Positions 13,983 through 22,035 of a stretch of DNA of 24,995 nucleotides are shown here, one piece after another; the first letter of the stretch is position 1; every line of letters begins with the position of its first letter. Origin of the DNA: a virus; the IMG/VR virus record IMGVR_UViG_3300012920_000246, positions 1 through 24,995 of that record. The stretch is one strand, 5' to 3'. The notes under the pieces are model-generated. The model searched no databases and was not told the origin of the DNA. It worked only from the letters and a program-made list of their open reading frames with translations. Made by a program: the position numbers and the translations under genes.

Positions 13983-14245
13983 TGAGTATGATAGATAGAA
14001 GTCATCATGAGTTAGTTTGTTCCATCTGTCATGGTGAATTTGATATAGATCTTGAAGGTGGCTTAAGTGGAGAGCTAGGTATTTTACCAGTGTCTCTGTG
14101 TGCAATGTGTTACTCTGGGTTGAGTACTTTGTTTGATGACCCAGAGCTATATGAACAGATGGAAAAGGCAGAAAAAGAAATTGTTTATCTGCGTCAAAGA
14201 GTTAATGAATTAACTAAAGAGTTGAATAAAAAAGATGTTGACTAA
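13982..14245 (+). CDS. zinc-finger protein with C-terminal coiled coil
   Basis: The start is ATG 13982 inside the nrdA stop (TAATG); the frame is open back to 13961, but only through nrdA codons. The 87-residue protein has C13-x2-C16 and C40-x2-C43, a four-cysteine zinc site, then a helix and a C-terminal coiled coil (KAEKEIVYLRQRVNELTKEL). Its position between nrdA and nrdB might suggest a redox or assembly partner (a glutaredoxin often sits there), but it has no CPxC redox motif or thioredoxin fold signs. The -35 box of the nrdB-side promoter overlaps its final codons. Confidence 0.75.
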   Translation: MSMIDRSHHELVCSICHGEFDIDLEGGLSGELGILPVSLCAMCYSGLSTLFDDPELYEQMEKAEKEIVYLRQRVNELTKELNKKDVD

Positions 14246-14265
14246 TCTTTTTTGTTGAGTATAAC
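14238..14265 (+). promoter_or_regulatory. sigma70-type promoter upstream of nrdB
   Basis: TTGACT (14238-14243) and TATAAC (14260-14265) are separated by 16 bases. Transcription would start near 14272, only a few bases before the terminator hairpin at 14276-14299, so the new RNA would carry that hairpin at its very 5' end. It would drive nrdB on its own, uncoupled from nrdA. Confidence 0.6.
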
Positions 14266-14275
14266 TACCCTTGTT

Positions 14276-14299
14276 GCCGGTCTAGTACCGGCTTTTTTT
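14276..14299 (+). terminator. rho-independent terminator between nrdA block and nrdB
   Basis: GCCGGT pairs with ACCGGC around a 5-base CTAGT loop and is followed by seven T at 14293-14299. It lies 30 bases after the zinc-finger gene stop and 25 bases before the nrdB start, so it would end the long replication transcript ahead of nrdB. Confidence 0.85.
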
Positions 14300-14323
14300 A
14301 CACGTAATAAACGGAGTGGTGTC

Positions 14324-15286
14324 ATGCCCCTACTAGAAGAATCAAAGACATACAAGCCCTTTCAATATCCGTGGGCCGTGGAAAAAGCGGTTGCACATGA
14401 GAAGGTACACTGGGGTGAATGGGAATGCAGGTTACAAGATGATGTTTCTCAATGGAATAATGGAAAATTAACAGATGTCGAGAAGAACCATATCACGCAA
14501 ATACTTCGATTGTTTACGCAGTCAGATGTCCAAGTTGGAACTAACTATCTGGAATCTTACATCCCAAAATTTAAGAATAATGAAATACGTGCGATGCTTA
14601 CTAGCTTTGCTAACCGTGAGTTTGTTCATCAACGCTCTTACGCTTTACTTAATGATACACTAGGGTTGCCAGAAGAGGAGTTCTCCGCGTTCTTGGAGTA
14701 TCAAGAAATGTCAGACAAGATAGAATTCATGGCAGATCTTGATACTAACAGTAGGGGGGGACTTGCAAAGGCAGTAGCTAGATCTGTGATCAATGAAGGC
14801 ATGAGTTTGTTTAGTGCTTTTGTTATGTTACTTAACTATCAACGCTTCGGAAAAATGCGGGGCATGTGTGAAATAGTAGAATGGAGTGTACGCGATGAAA
14901 CAATGCATTGTGACGGCATGGTCAAATTATTTAGAACCTTTTGTCAGGAACATCCGCGAATCGTTAATGACTATCTTAAATCAGATATCTATCAAATGGT
15001 TAGAGATGCAGTCGCACTTGAAGATAAAGTTATTGAACTTGCATATGAAATGGGAGATCTGGAAGGACTCAGTCAAGAAGAAGTAAAGCAATACATCAGG
15101 TATATTGCTGATCGAAGACTGATTCAGCTTGGATTGAAAGGTAACTATAAAGTAAAAGAAAATCCCTTACCATGGGTAGATTGGGTAATCGCGGGTGATT
15201 CACACAAGAATTTCTTTGAAGGTGTTGTTACCGACTACAATGCCGCAGGCATGGAAGGCGATGATTGGGGATGGCAAGCGGCGTAA
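14324..15286 (+). CDS. nrdB: ribonucleoside-diphosphate reductase beta subunit (class I)
   Basis: This 320-residue protein starts at ATG 14324 behind CGGAG at 14311-14315; the frame is open back to 14252 but that would translate the terminator. It holds the diiron-tyrosyl cofactor that starts the NrdA radical reaction. Ligands read as Asp68 (QSDVQVG), Glu99 and His102 (REFVHQRSY), Glu158 (VINEGMSLF), Glu192 and His195 (RDETMHCDG). Tyr106 in the QRSY segment matches the radical tyrosine, so the enzyme is class Ia-like. The C-terminal DDWGWQAA resembles the NrdA-docking tails of this subunit. It may be transcribed from the promoter at 14238 or by read-through from nrdA. Confidence 0.95.
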   Translation: MPLLEESKTYKPFQYPWAVEKAVAHEKVHWGEWECRLQDDVSQWNNGKLTDVEKNHITQILRLFTQSDVQVGTNYLESYIPKFKNNEIRAMLTSFANREFVHQRSYALLNDTLGLPEEEFSAFLEYQEMSDKIEFMADLDTNSRGGLAKAVARSVINEGMSLFSAFVMLLNYQRFGKMRGMCEIVEWSVRDETMHCDGMVKLFRTFCQEHPRIVNDYLKSDIYQMVRDAVALEDKVIELAYEMGDLEGLSQEEVKQYIRYIADRRLIQLGLKGNYKVKENPLPWVDWVIAGDSHKNFFEGVVTDYNAAGMEGDDWGWQAA

Positions 15287-15293
15287 TAACTAC

Positions 15294-15321
15294 TTGACAT
15301 TTTAAATGTATTGTATATAAC
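15294..15321 (+). promoter_or_regulatory. sigma70-type promoter in the convergent intergenic gap
   Basis: TTGACA (15294-15299, perfect) and TATAAC (15316-15321) have the same 16-base spacer as the other two promoters and the same TATAACT -10 as the nrdB promoter. It begins 8 bases after the nrdB stop and points at the end of the minus-strand gene block. No plus-strand ORF lies downstream. A small inverted repeat, ACATT-TTA-AATGT (15298-15310), falls in the spacer and could be an operator. Confidence 0.7.
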
Positions 15322-15327
15322 TATATA

Positions 15328-15424
15328 TAATATATAAGAGAGAAGCTACTAAGGTAGCTTTCCCTCCGCTGTCAGCCCTCACACTAACAGCAAGCATACA
15401 GCCCCGTGCAATGCGGGGCTTTTT
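15328..15424 (+). ncRNA. candidate small non-coding RNA (about 97 nt)
   Basis: The interval runs from the predicted start site of the promoter at 15294-15321 to the end of the terminator at 15400-15424. It contains a 7-base-pair hairpin AAGCTAC-TAAG-GTAGCTT (15343-15360), a looser GCTGT...ACAGC pairing (15369-15373 with 15387-15391) and the terminator stem. It has no ribosome site with a start codon and no ORF. The RNA would touch only the last bases of the minus-strand gene, so it is not mainly an antisense transcript. Its existence is inferred from promoter-terminator spacing. Confidence 0.5.
15400..15424 (+). terminator. rho-independent terminator (plus strand)
   Basis: AGCCCCG pairs with CGGGGCT around TGCAATG and is followed by TTTT after the closing T. 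The reverse strand has no U-tract here, so it works for plus-strand transcripts only: nrdB read-through and the candidate small RNA. The U-tract overlaps the stop codon of the minus-strand 1543-residue gene (15423-15425). Confidence 0.85.
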
Positions 15425-18400
15425 ATGTGCGTCTACTTGCTAAGCCACCACGGTTCATTTTCTGGGTGATATCCATAATCCTTTCCTTTATGGGGGTAAG
15501 GATCTGACCGGCTTCTAGCGCAGTTACTGATTTATCTTGCATCAGGTCTGCGTGTTCTTCCATTGCTTCAGCAAGATCTCTCATCTGCTTACCTCTCTGC
15601 GTATCGCCTAGCATGTTAGCAGAACTTCTTAGTCCCTTGATGAAGTCGGGGTATATATCTTTGTTACCCAAATCATTTAGTATCTGATCATACTTACCTC
15701 TAGCACCGGCACCGGAAGTGTATTTAGCTAAACCAAGTGCCTGCTTCATTGTGCTCTTCACTGTGTTATAATGGACCATCGCATCTTTCTTGGATTTTAA
15801 AGTAGATCCGAGCTTCTCTACTTGATCTATATTACTGCGCACCTGTTTAAGTTCTCTTAAACCTTTGGTTACTTTTTCGTACAACTCCGGGTTATCTTTT
15901 AGTTTACTTACATCAATATCTTCTATGTTTTGAATTATAGTCTCAGCTTCTGTATGTGCTGTCTTAGGTATTTGTGTGGGTAACATCTCGCTCTCTTGCA
16001 CAAACTCCCTACCTGCCGTCCTATTCTCTTTTGCTTGAGCACGAAGCAGATCATACTCCCGTGCAGACATGTCCGTCTTAGCCGCTGGTCCACGTTTAGG
16101 CTTAGCTACAAACATGTCACCTACATCGCCCGATTGAAATGTTTCAGCGGACATCAACGGATCACGGGATGTACTTAACGAGGCAGTACCTAATTCTTGA
16201 TGTCCCTTAGTTCCACGTGCTTTCTTCTTGGGATCTATGAGTTGATCAACTGGTCTTCGCGCTCCGTGAAATAGCGGCATGTCTGGTCTAGCCGTATTCA
16301 TACCGGCGACAATCTTTTCCTGTTTAGCCGCAGACTGCACCAAACCGTCTAGGTCAGCTTCATCTGATAGGTCAGGTAATCTACCCTCTTTACTTGTGAA
16401 TTCAGCAAGCGCACGTTTCTTGATTACAGGATCACTGTTCTTGAACATATCGACTGTAACCTTCACGCCCTTGCTTAGTGCATTACCAATGAAGGGTACG
16501 AAACCAATAGCGTCTATTGCCGCATCTAAATACTTAGCCTGTCGAAGATTATCTGTTACGTTATAGGCATCATAAACATCACCTACAACAGGGATAAATC
16601 CTATGACAGTTTCCAGCGCGAGTTCTCCCGCGTTCTCCAACATTCTTCTTGTGTCAGGATCTAGATCGAAGGGGTCAATGATATCATCATCGGAACGGAA
16701 TTCTGTAAGCCCTTCCATTTCATCTAACAGTGCGTCCTCATCTAGCTCTGATAAATAATCTGCATCTGTTACCGTGTCTAGATCATCAGCAACATCATCG
16801 GCTTGTTTCTTTGCGCCCCCGAAAAGATCTAATACTGCACCACCTTTGCTAAAACTCATTTGCTTTCTTGCCGCCTTATATGTCGGCATAAATTCCTTCA
16901 TGAATTTTAGGTAATCATCAGATGGGGCTTCACCATACTGCTTCTTATACGCCGCTGTAGCACCCTTCTTTATTGCAGAGGGTAGAGTTTCATACATAAA
17001 CTGGGCGTTATACTTAGCTTCTGTCTCTTTAATCTGTGTTGTATCAAGCAACTGTTCACGGACATTAGCTCGTATATCAGACATAATGCTTTGTGAAGCA
17101 TTTATTAATATGTCGCGCTTGGTTTCTTCCGGGAGCGATTGATACTCTTCAGAGCGCATAAACGCAGTCATCTCTGGGGTCAATCTTCTAGCCGCTTCAC
17201 GTCGAATCAAACGATCTTCATATCCAAATGGAGTGGGCTTATAGATGTCGTAAGATGTGATGCGTAGTCTTCCTAGTTCTTTTTGGAAGTCATTCTTCGG
17301 CGCTCTCTTTGATACACCAAAGAGTTGTCGTTCTAGTGGATCAATGTATCTAAGTTCTTCTTCCTGTGTAATATCAAATCTTGGTTCTGCTTCATCTGCC
17401 TCCCCAAAATCTGGTAGCGAACGACCTGCTCTAGCTAAAAGAATATCAAGGAAGTTCGTATAGGCGCTCTCGTCGAGCATTCTTTTATCTGCATCTTCTA
17501 AAGATACTAGATCACGAATCGTAGCGGCAGGCAGAGTAAAGGTGTTAGCCATGTCACCTGCAAATCGAGCCGCAATCTTTTGCGATTTAAGCCCCGGCTC
17601 ACCCTCTTCTGACACAAGATCATTCCACATTTGATCTAAAGCGTATAAGCCTGTGCCTGCGCGGAACTGGGGACCGCCTAACATTTGTACTAAATCTTTT
17701 CCATTCTGAACTAAATTCTTTTGTATCAATCCCTTTGACTCACGAGCGTAAATGTCCGCCGCCCACATAAATGGAGCAATAGGACCAAGCGTTGCCCGCA
17801 AATCCATTGTCTTGCCACCATCTGTGGTGAACTCATACCATTCATTTTCTTCCGGCTGATTTGAGCGTAAAGCTAGAAAGCTACCAAACATCGCGCCCCC
17901 AGTAACTTGTTTAGCTAATGTTTCGGGCGTGACTGCTTTTTTGCCCATCATTTTATTAGCGGCCATAGCCAATAAAGGAGTATGTTGTGTAACAACGCTG
18001 AGTTGATTAATCACATAACGGGGGAAAGGAATAAATGAAGATATTAAAAATGGAAAATTGCGGTGGCCCCTTATAACAGCCTGTCCTATTCGAGATATTC
18101 CATCTTTACCTTTCGGATACTTTTGGTAAACGAAGTCTAAAGACATATCAATCGCTTCTTGCATCAATTCAGGATCAATATTCTTGAACTCTCCTTCAGC
18201 AATTGTTTCAGCAAGGCCACCTGCTTTGTTTTGCGCTCTACGTTGCTTACGCACAAGCTGATCCAGCTTTCCAGAAAATACAGCTTGCTTAAAGATATTG
18301 TCAGAAATGCGGTTAAGAGTGTTAAGCTTTGCGCCCATCGTAGTCAGTGGCCCGGTAGAGCCAAGAGTAGTCACCGTATCTAAGTTGTCAAAGAACTGTG

Positions 18401-20054
18401 AATAAAATCTTTCAGCCTCTACAGGCATGTGTTTTTCAAACAGTCCGCGTACAACCTTGGCTTCGTTCTGATTGAAAAGGAGGTTCTTGGATATAGCTAA
18501 GGGATCTTTAAATGCTTCTCTTGGCGACTGACCCCTAATTATGTTCAGTCCCGCATCAAATGCTATCTCAAAAGACTCATCTAAAATATCTAATGCTACA
18601 CGCATAGAGCCACCCGCAGTGTTCCGCACTGTGGTAGCTACCTGTGCCGTCATAGAAGCTAATCGGAATCTATCTATCTCGCTAAAGAACTTATACAAGC
18701 GATCACTTTGCGCGGCACTTTTGGCAATCCGCTTTGCTTCGTCTTTAGACAGCCCTCCTACAGTGCTATCCAGTAGTCCCTCAACAGCGCCTTGTAAATT
18801 ATTTAACTGGCGTTGCATGTTGTCTCGATCAGCAATTTTTGTAGGATCGTTCCTTGATTTCTTAGCTAGCCTAGATGCCTGCCCAAGTTTACGGCCCGCA
18901 TCAGATAATTCAGCCATGTATATATACGAAAACTGATCTGTCGTCAGATTGTATTTCTTTAATATTTGTTGGACAGATTCGGATGTAATCTCTCCGTCTG
19001 CTAATCCCCGTGCGACAGCTTCTGTAACACGCTTACCGGGCTTTATTTTAAGCTCTGTGCCAAGTTCTAATGCGGCGGCTGTTATCTGATCTAGGGTTTC
19101 GTCATCGAGCCGGACTAGGAGTTGCTCTGTAGTTGACAGGTCTTTTAATAATTCCTTGCCTTCGGCAACCTTTGTCTTATCTAACGCATCTTTCTGTCCC
19201 TGCGATTGTCTGTACGCTTTGCGGACTTCATCAATCTTATCACCCAGAATTTCTTTTTTAGTTTTTTCGACTCGCGTCTTACTGCGTATTTTGTTGAACT
19301 GTTTTTTTACTTCAGCCTTCGCTGATTCTTGTGCGGCTGTCTCTGCCGCCTCTCCGGCTTCCTGTAAAGCTCTAGCTTTTCTAGCTCCGCCTCTGCCTGT
19401 GAAGCCTACTGTTTGTTGCAGGCCAGCTAAACCAGCAGGCAATGCCCCACCAATAGCAGACAATGCGCCTGTCGATGCAGTGCGCACACCTGTAAACTCA
19501 TCTTGTACTCCAGTTTCTACACGAGCAGATTCTTGTGCGGCACCTTGGCCTGTTCCAATAACTCCCTCTACAGCCGCTCCTTTGAGGCCACTCTTTAATA
19601 CCTGTTTAGTAACCTCTCCCTTGAGAACTTCTCCTGTAACCGCTCTCATGCCTATCTGTGCGGCTTGCTTTCCCGCTAAGGCACTTAGTTTACCTGCACC
19701 ACCTGTAACGATTCCTAACCACGTAGACGGAGCCGTAACCCCTGCTTCTAGATAATCTCCAACCATATCTAGATTGATCTCACCTTCCATGCGATCAAAT
19801 ACATTCATCAGTCTGCCAAACTCAGCTTTAGAATCTTCGTCTGCTTCTTGTGCGTACATTAGATCCCTGACAGCAGTCACTTCATTTGTATCTTGAAAAC
19901 GCATATGCTTCATAAATGCATCATAGATATCTTCGTTAGTTTCATACGTCTTATCAGTACGCTTAGCTAAAAAAGATTCTGCATCTGCGATGAAGTCAAT
20001 GTCTTCTGTAAGCACCTCTCGATTGAGGCGTTCGTCTTCAAATTCAGTGTACAT
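15423..20054 (-). CDS. giant internal virion (ejection) protein with toxin-like C-terminus
   Basis: This 1543-residue protein starts at 20054 behind AAGGAT. Size, high Ala/Lys/Glu content and position after other virion genes fit the large internal core protein of T7-like podoviruses (gp16 position), ejected into the host to carry DNA across the envelope. Residues 100-215 are Ala/Gly-rich and partly hydrophobic, 230-310 form a charged coiled coil, and a hydrophobic stretch contains FLISSFIPFPRYVINQL. Residues 1152-1191 hold two matching hydrophobic motifs, GFIPVVGD and GFVPFIGN, like pre-toxin modules. Residues about 1258-1360 carry PLFHGAR (His1263), SLSTSRDP (1294-1296) and QESEML (Glu1354, Glu1356), the three-part pattern of ADP-ribosyltransferases. 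A helical tail follows. The ejection-protein call is from context; the transferase is inference. Confidence 0.75.
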   Translation of the reverse strand: MYTEFEDERLNREVLTEDIDFIADAESFLAKRTDKTYETNEDIYDAFMKHMRFQDTNEVTAVRDLMYAQEADEDSKAEFGRLMNVFDRMEGEINLDMVGDYLEAGVTAPSTWLGIVTGGAGKLSALAGKQAAQIGMRAVTGEVLKGEVTKQVLKSGLKGAAVEGVIGTGQGAAQESARVETGVQDEFTGVRTASTGALSAIGGALPAGLAGLQQTVGFTGRGGARKARALQEAGEAAETAAQESAKAEVKKQFNKIRSKTRVEKTKKEILGDKIDEVRKAYRQSQGQKDALDKTKVAEGKELLKDLSTTEQLLVRLDDETLDQITAAALELGTELKIKPGKRVTEAVARGLADGEITSESVQQILKKYNLTTDQFSYIYMAELSDAGRKLGQASRLAKKSRNDPTKIADRDNMQRQLNNLQGAVEGLLDSTVGGLSKDEAKRIAKSAAQSDRLYKFFSEIDRFRLASMTAQVATTVRNTAGGSMRVALDILDESFEIAFDAGLNIIRGQSPREAFKDPLAISKNLLFNQNEAKVVRGLFEKHMPVEAERFYSQFFDNLDTVTTLGSTGPLTTMGAKLNTLNRISDNIFKQAVFSGKLDQLVRKQRRAQNKAGGLAETIAEGEFKNIDPELMQEAIDMSLDFVYQKYPKGKDGISRIGQAVIRGHRNFPFLISSFIPFPRYVINQLSVVTQHTPLLAMAANKMMGKKAVTPETLAKQVTGGAMFGSFLALRSNQPEENEWYEFTTDGGKTMDLRATLGPIAPFMWAADIYARESKGLIQKNLVQNGKDLVQMLGGPQFRAGTGLYALDQMWNDLVSEEGEPGLKSQKIAARFAGDMANTFTLPAATIRDLVSLEDADKRMLDESAYTNFLDILLARAGRSLPDFGEADEAEPRFDITQEEELRYIDPLERQLFGVSKRAPKNDFQKELGRLRITSYDIYKPTPFGYEDRLIRREAARRLTPEMTAFMRSEEYQSLPEETKRDILINASQSIMSDIRANVREQLLDTTQIKETEAKYNAQFMYETLPSAIKKGATAAYKKQYGEAPSDDYLKFMKEFMPTYKAARKQMSFSKGGAVLDLFGGAKKQADDVADDLDTVTDADYLSELDEDALLDEMEGLTEFRSDDDIIDPFDLDPDTRRMLENAGELALETVIGFIPVVGDVYDAYNVTDNLRQAKYLDAAIDAIGFVPFIGNALSKGVKVTVDMFKNSDPVIKKRALAEFTSKEGRLPDLSDEADLDGLVQSAAKQEKIVAGMNTARPDMPLFHGARRPVDQLIDPKKKARGTKGHQELGTASLSTSRDPLMSAETFQSGDVGDMFVAKPKRGPAAKTDMSAREYDLLRAQAKENRTAGREFVQESEMLPTQIPKTAHTEAETIIQNIEDIDVSKLKDNPELYEKVTKGLRELKQVRSNIDQVEKLGSTLKSKKDAMVHYNTVKSTMKQALGLAKYTSGAGARGKYDQILNDLGNKDIYPDFIKGLRSSANMLGDTQRGKQMRDLAEAMEEHADLMQDKSVTALEAGQILTPIKERIMDITQKMNRGGLASRRT

Positions 20055-20062
20055 AGTAATCC

Positions 20063-21295
20063 TTATCGAAGAGCATCTTTAACAATTCTTCTGGCTTCAT
20101 TCATAGCATCTTTCTTAGACATGCCACCCTGCATTAAACTTTGGGCTATGCTTTTTCTTTGTGATTTTTTAAAATTTTCTTTTTGTTTTCTTTGTGTAAT
20201 CGCGTTGTATTCAGCTTTCAATCCAGCTACTTTAATCTCTGCATCGCCTGATGTCATCGGAACAACTGTTGATTCTAGCGGTGCTGATGTTTCAGTTTCT
20301 GGCAAAGCTACGTTTACGCCAAATTCGTTCGGCAAATATGTGTCCCCTAAATAATTTATTACGCGACCTATATTTGCGCGGTAATATGTTGCCATGTCAC
20401 CGTTCAGCAAGTTAATTCCCTCTTCGGCAGATTTGTTAATAATTGCGCGAGCTTGCGCCGCTCTTTTATTATCTACATTTGTACCGAAAAATTCGCCTTT
20501 TTCTGCATCATACCTAACGCCCTCGCCAACAAAGTTAGCTAAAGCTGGACCTAATGATTGTGCGACTAGAGAGGTAGTAGCTCTTTGATCTGATGGTTTC
20601 AGGGGTTCTGTTTTACCCAAAGCATCTATGTCAGCTTGAATTTCTTCAGCTTGTTTTCTGTAAAGGGCTGTTTTAGCCTTATCCAATTCTGACGGAGGAG
20701 TCTTAAACAGCGAGTAATCGATTTGCGCACCTGTTGGCAATGCTTCTGTTGTGTAATCTCCTGCGGCCTCTGCACTAATTGTGTCAAAGTCTTCGCCATA
20801 AGCTTCACCCAATAACTCAAATTGCTTCCTTGCTGTTTTGCTTCGATCAATATCAAACAATCCTTTATCTTTCTGGGCAAACGCCGGAAGCTTAGATTGT
20901 TCTGGTTTCTTGAGTTCGCCCATTGTCTTGTTAATAGCATCGGTTATTGTCATGTTTGTTTTTTCAGCAACAGTAACAACCTTACTAACATCAAAATCTT
21001 TGTTAAGCTTTCTAGCTTCTCTGGCCTGCGCCAAGAAATCTTTAGCGCCCTCTTCTCCCATAGACATAACACCAATCGTTTGCTGTTCGTTTAATCCAAA
21101 GAGTTCCAAAGATGCGGCTAACTCCTGCAATCTTTTTTTCCTAGCATTTCTTTCTTTGCGAGTTTCTTGCGCCTCTTCTAGTGCTTGCAAAAAAGCATCG
21201 CTGGAGGCTTTTTCTACAACGCTTCTAGTTTCTTGTCTTCGATCTGTCGCGGCCTCAACAAAGCCACGCCCAAAAGCGCCACCTAAACTAAACAT
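20063..21295 (-). CDS. probable internal virion protein (410 aa)
   Basis: This protein sits immediately upstream of the 1543-residue gene (8-base gap) and overlaps the gene before by 8 bases. It is 410 residues, helical and charged. It begins with a Gly/Ala-rich segment (MFSLGGAFGRGFVEAATD), followed by a strongly charged coiled coil at about 20-60, and ends in a basic helical tail (KKDAMNEARRIVKDALR). Similar alanine- and charge-rich proteins of this size precede the giant core protein in podoviruses, where they form the inner core and trans-envelope tunnel (T7 gp15 position). The role is inferred from composition and order only; no motif identifies it. Confidence 0.6.
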   Translation of the reverse strand: MFSLGGAFGRGFVEAATDRRQETRSVVEKASSDAFLQALEEAQETRKERNARKKRLQELAASLELFGLNEQQTIGVMSMGEEGAKDFLAQAREARKLNKDFDVSKVVTVAEKTNMTITDAINKTMGELKKPEQSKLPAFAQKDKGLFDIDRSKTARKQFELLGEAYGEDFDTISAEAAGDYTTEALPTGAQIDYSLFKTPPSELDKAKTALYRKQAEEIQADIDALGKTEPLKPSDQRATTSLVAQSLGPALANFVGEGVRYDAEKGEFFGTNVDNKRAAQARAIINKSAEEGINLLNGDMATYYRANIGRVINYLGDTYLPNEFGVNVALPETETSAPLESTVVPMTSGDAEIKVAGLKAEYNAITQRKQKENFKKSQRKSIAQSLMQGGMSKKDAMNEARRIVKDALR

Positions 21296-21809
21296 TTACT
21301 ACTTCCTCCGATTTTTTGACGGGACGCGACATTAGTCCACCCTTTTCTTGTTGTTTGGGTTTGTCTTCACTCGTCGGTTCAGGCATAACTTCATTATCTT
21401 TTTTGCCGTTGAATACTTTTTTAACCACTGCATTCGCCAAGTTTTCATCAATTTCATCTTCGTTTTCTTCTATACCCAAAGTATAGGCAATACCTTCGTG
21501 ATCGGCGGCGGCTTTCATAAACTCTATTAGCACTGGAGAAATTAAGATTCCTACATCCAAAGAATGTATCCCCTTTGTTACTCCTGCCGTTTGTAGTGTG
21601 TCAGCAATTAAAGTTAAAGGAGCACCTTCTTCTATTTTATCTAACATGTTTGCTAGCTTTTTAGGCTGAGAAAGATTTTCTAAATAAAAGAGAAGAGTGT
21701 CTTCGACAGTCGAATACATAGCGGGTTGTTCCCACGGACGAGCACCGGGTTCAGATGTGAGCGCTTGACCAGCAACAGGTCCGTCTAACATAGGGCTAGG
21801 TTTAGCCAT
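21288..21809 (-). CDS. virion-block protein of unknown function (173 aa)
   Basis: This 173-residue protein has a very strong AAGGAGGG site ahead of ATG 21809. Residues 30-130 are a mixed helical domain (YSTVEDTLLFYLENL, KKLANMLDKIEEGAPLTLIADTLQTAG); from about 135 a lysine/glutamate/proline-rich tail looks disordered. A short conserved-looking hydrophobic block, LDVGILISPVLIEFMKAAAD, falls at about 83-102. No family recognised. The dense overlaps on both sides tie it to the virion operon; it may be a structural or assembly factor. Confidence 0.65.
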   Translation of the reverse strand: MAKPSPMLDGPVAGQALTSEPGARPWEQPAMYSTVEDTLLFYLENLSQPKKLANMLDKIEEGAPLTLIADTLQTAGVTKGIHSLDVGILISPVLIEFMKAAADHEGIAYTLGIEENEDEIDENLANAVVKKVFNGKKDNEVMPEPTSEDKPKQQEKGGLMSRPVKKSEEVVNV

Positions 21810-22020
21810 CGGTCTTCCCTCCTTGCTTCCTTAAATTGTTCACAATGGATTGAATGAAATCCATATCTGAATTGTTTGAAGAATTTTCTGGCTTATTTAT
21901 ATTTCTACGAGCCAATAAACCAGTAGAAGAAGCAGTCAACTTATTCTTCATAGCAATTTTTCTTTTACCTTCTTGCCGTAAAAATTCTTTATAGGCACGG
22001 GTAATATCTTGAGAAGACAT
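21802..22020 (-). CDS. small basic virion-block protein (72 aa)
   Basis: This 72-residue protein has AGGAAAG before its ATG and overlaps the next gene by 8 bases. The N-terminal half is basic and helical (RAYKEFLRQEGKRKIAMKNK), the middle is Asn/Ser-rich (NKPENSSNNSD), and it ends in a short amphipathic helix, FIQSIVNNLRKQ. No motif is seen. It lies between two larger virion-type genes, so it may be a minor structural or assembly protein. Confidence 0.6.
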   Translation of the reverse strand: MSSQDITRAYKEFLRQEGKRKIAMKNKLTASSTGLLARRNINKPENSSNNSDMDFIQSIVNNLRKQGGKTDG

Positions 22021-22035
22021 ATTCTTTCCTATTAA

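Noticed and set aside
14252-14323. Longer form of nrdB starting at 14252.
   Set aside because: It would translate through the terminator hairpin and U-tract; ATG 14324 has CGGAG and gives the normal NrdB N-terminus.
15300-15340. AT-rich TATATA run considered as a replication origin.
   Set aside because: Short, no iterons or DnaA-like boxes; it is explained as the -10 region and start of the candidate small RNA.
19156-19755. A 199-residue plus-strand ORF antisense to the 1543-residue gene.
   Set aside because: It has Ala/Pro/Ser/Cys-rich composition typical of the reverse complement of an Ala-rich gene, no ribosome site, and the opposite strand carries a continuous 4.6-kb gene.
20838-21335. 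A 165-residue plus-strand ORF antisense to the 410-residue gene.
   Set aside because: Low-complexity Ser/Ala/Phe/Leu shadow of a charged helical gene; no ribosome site and no operon partner.
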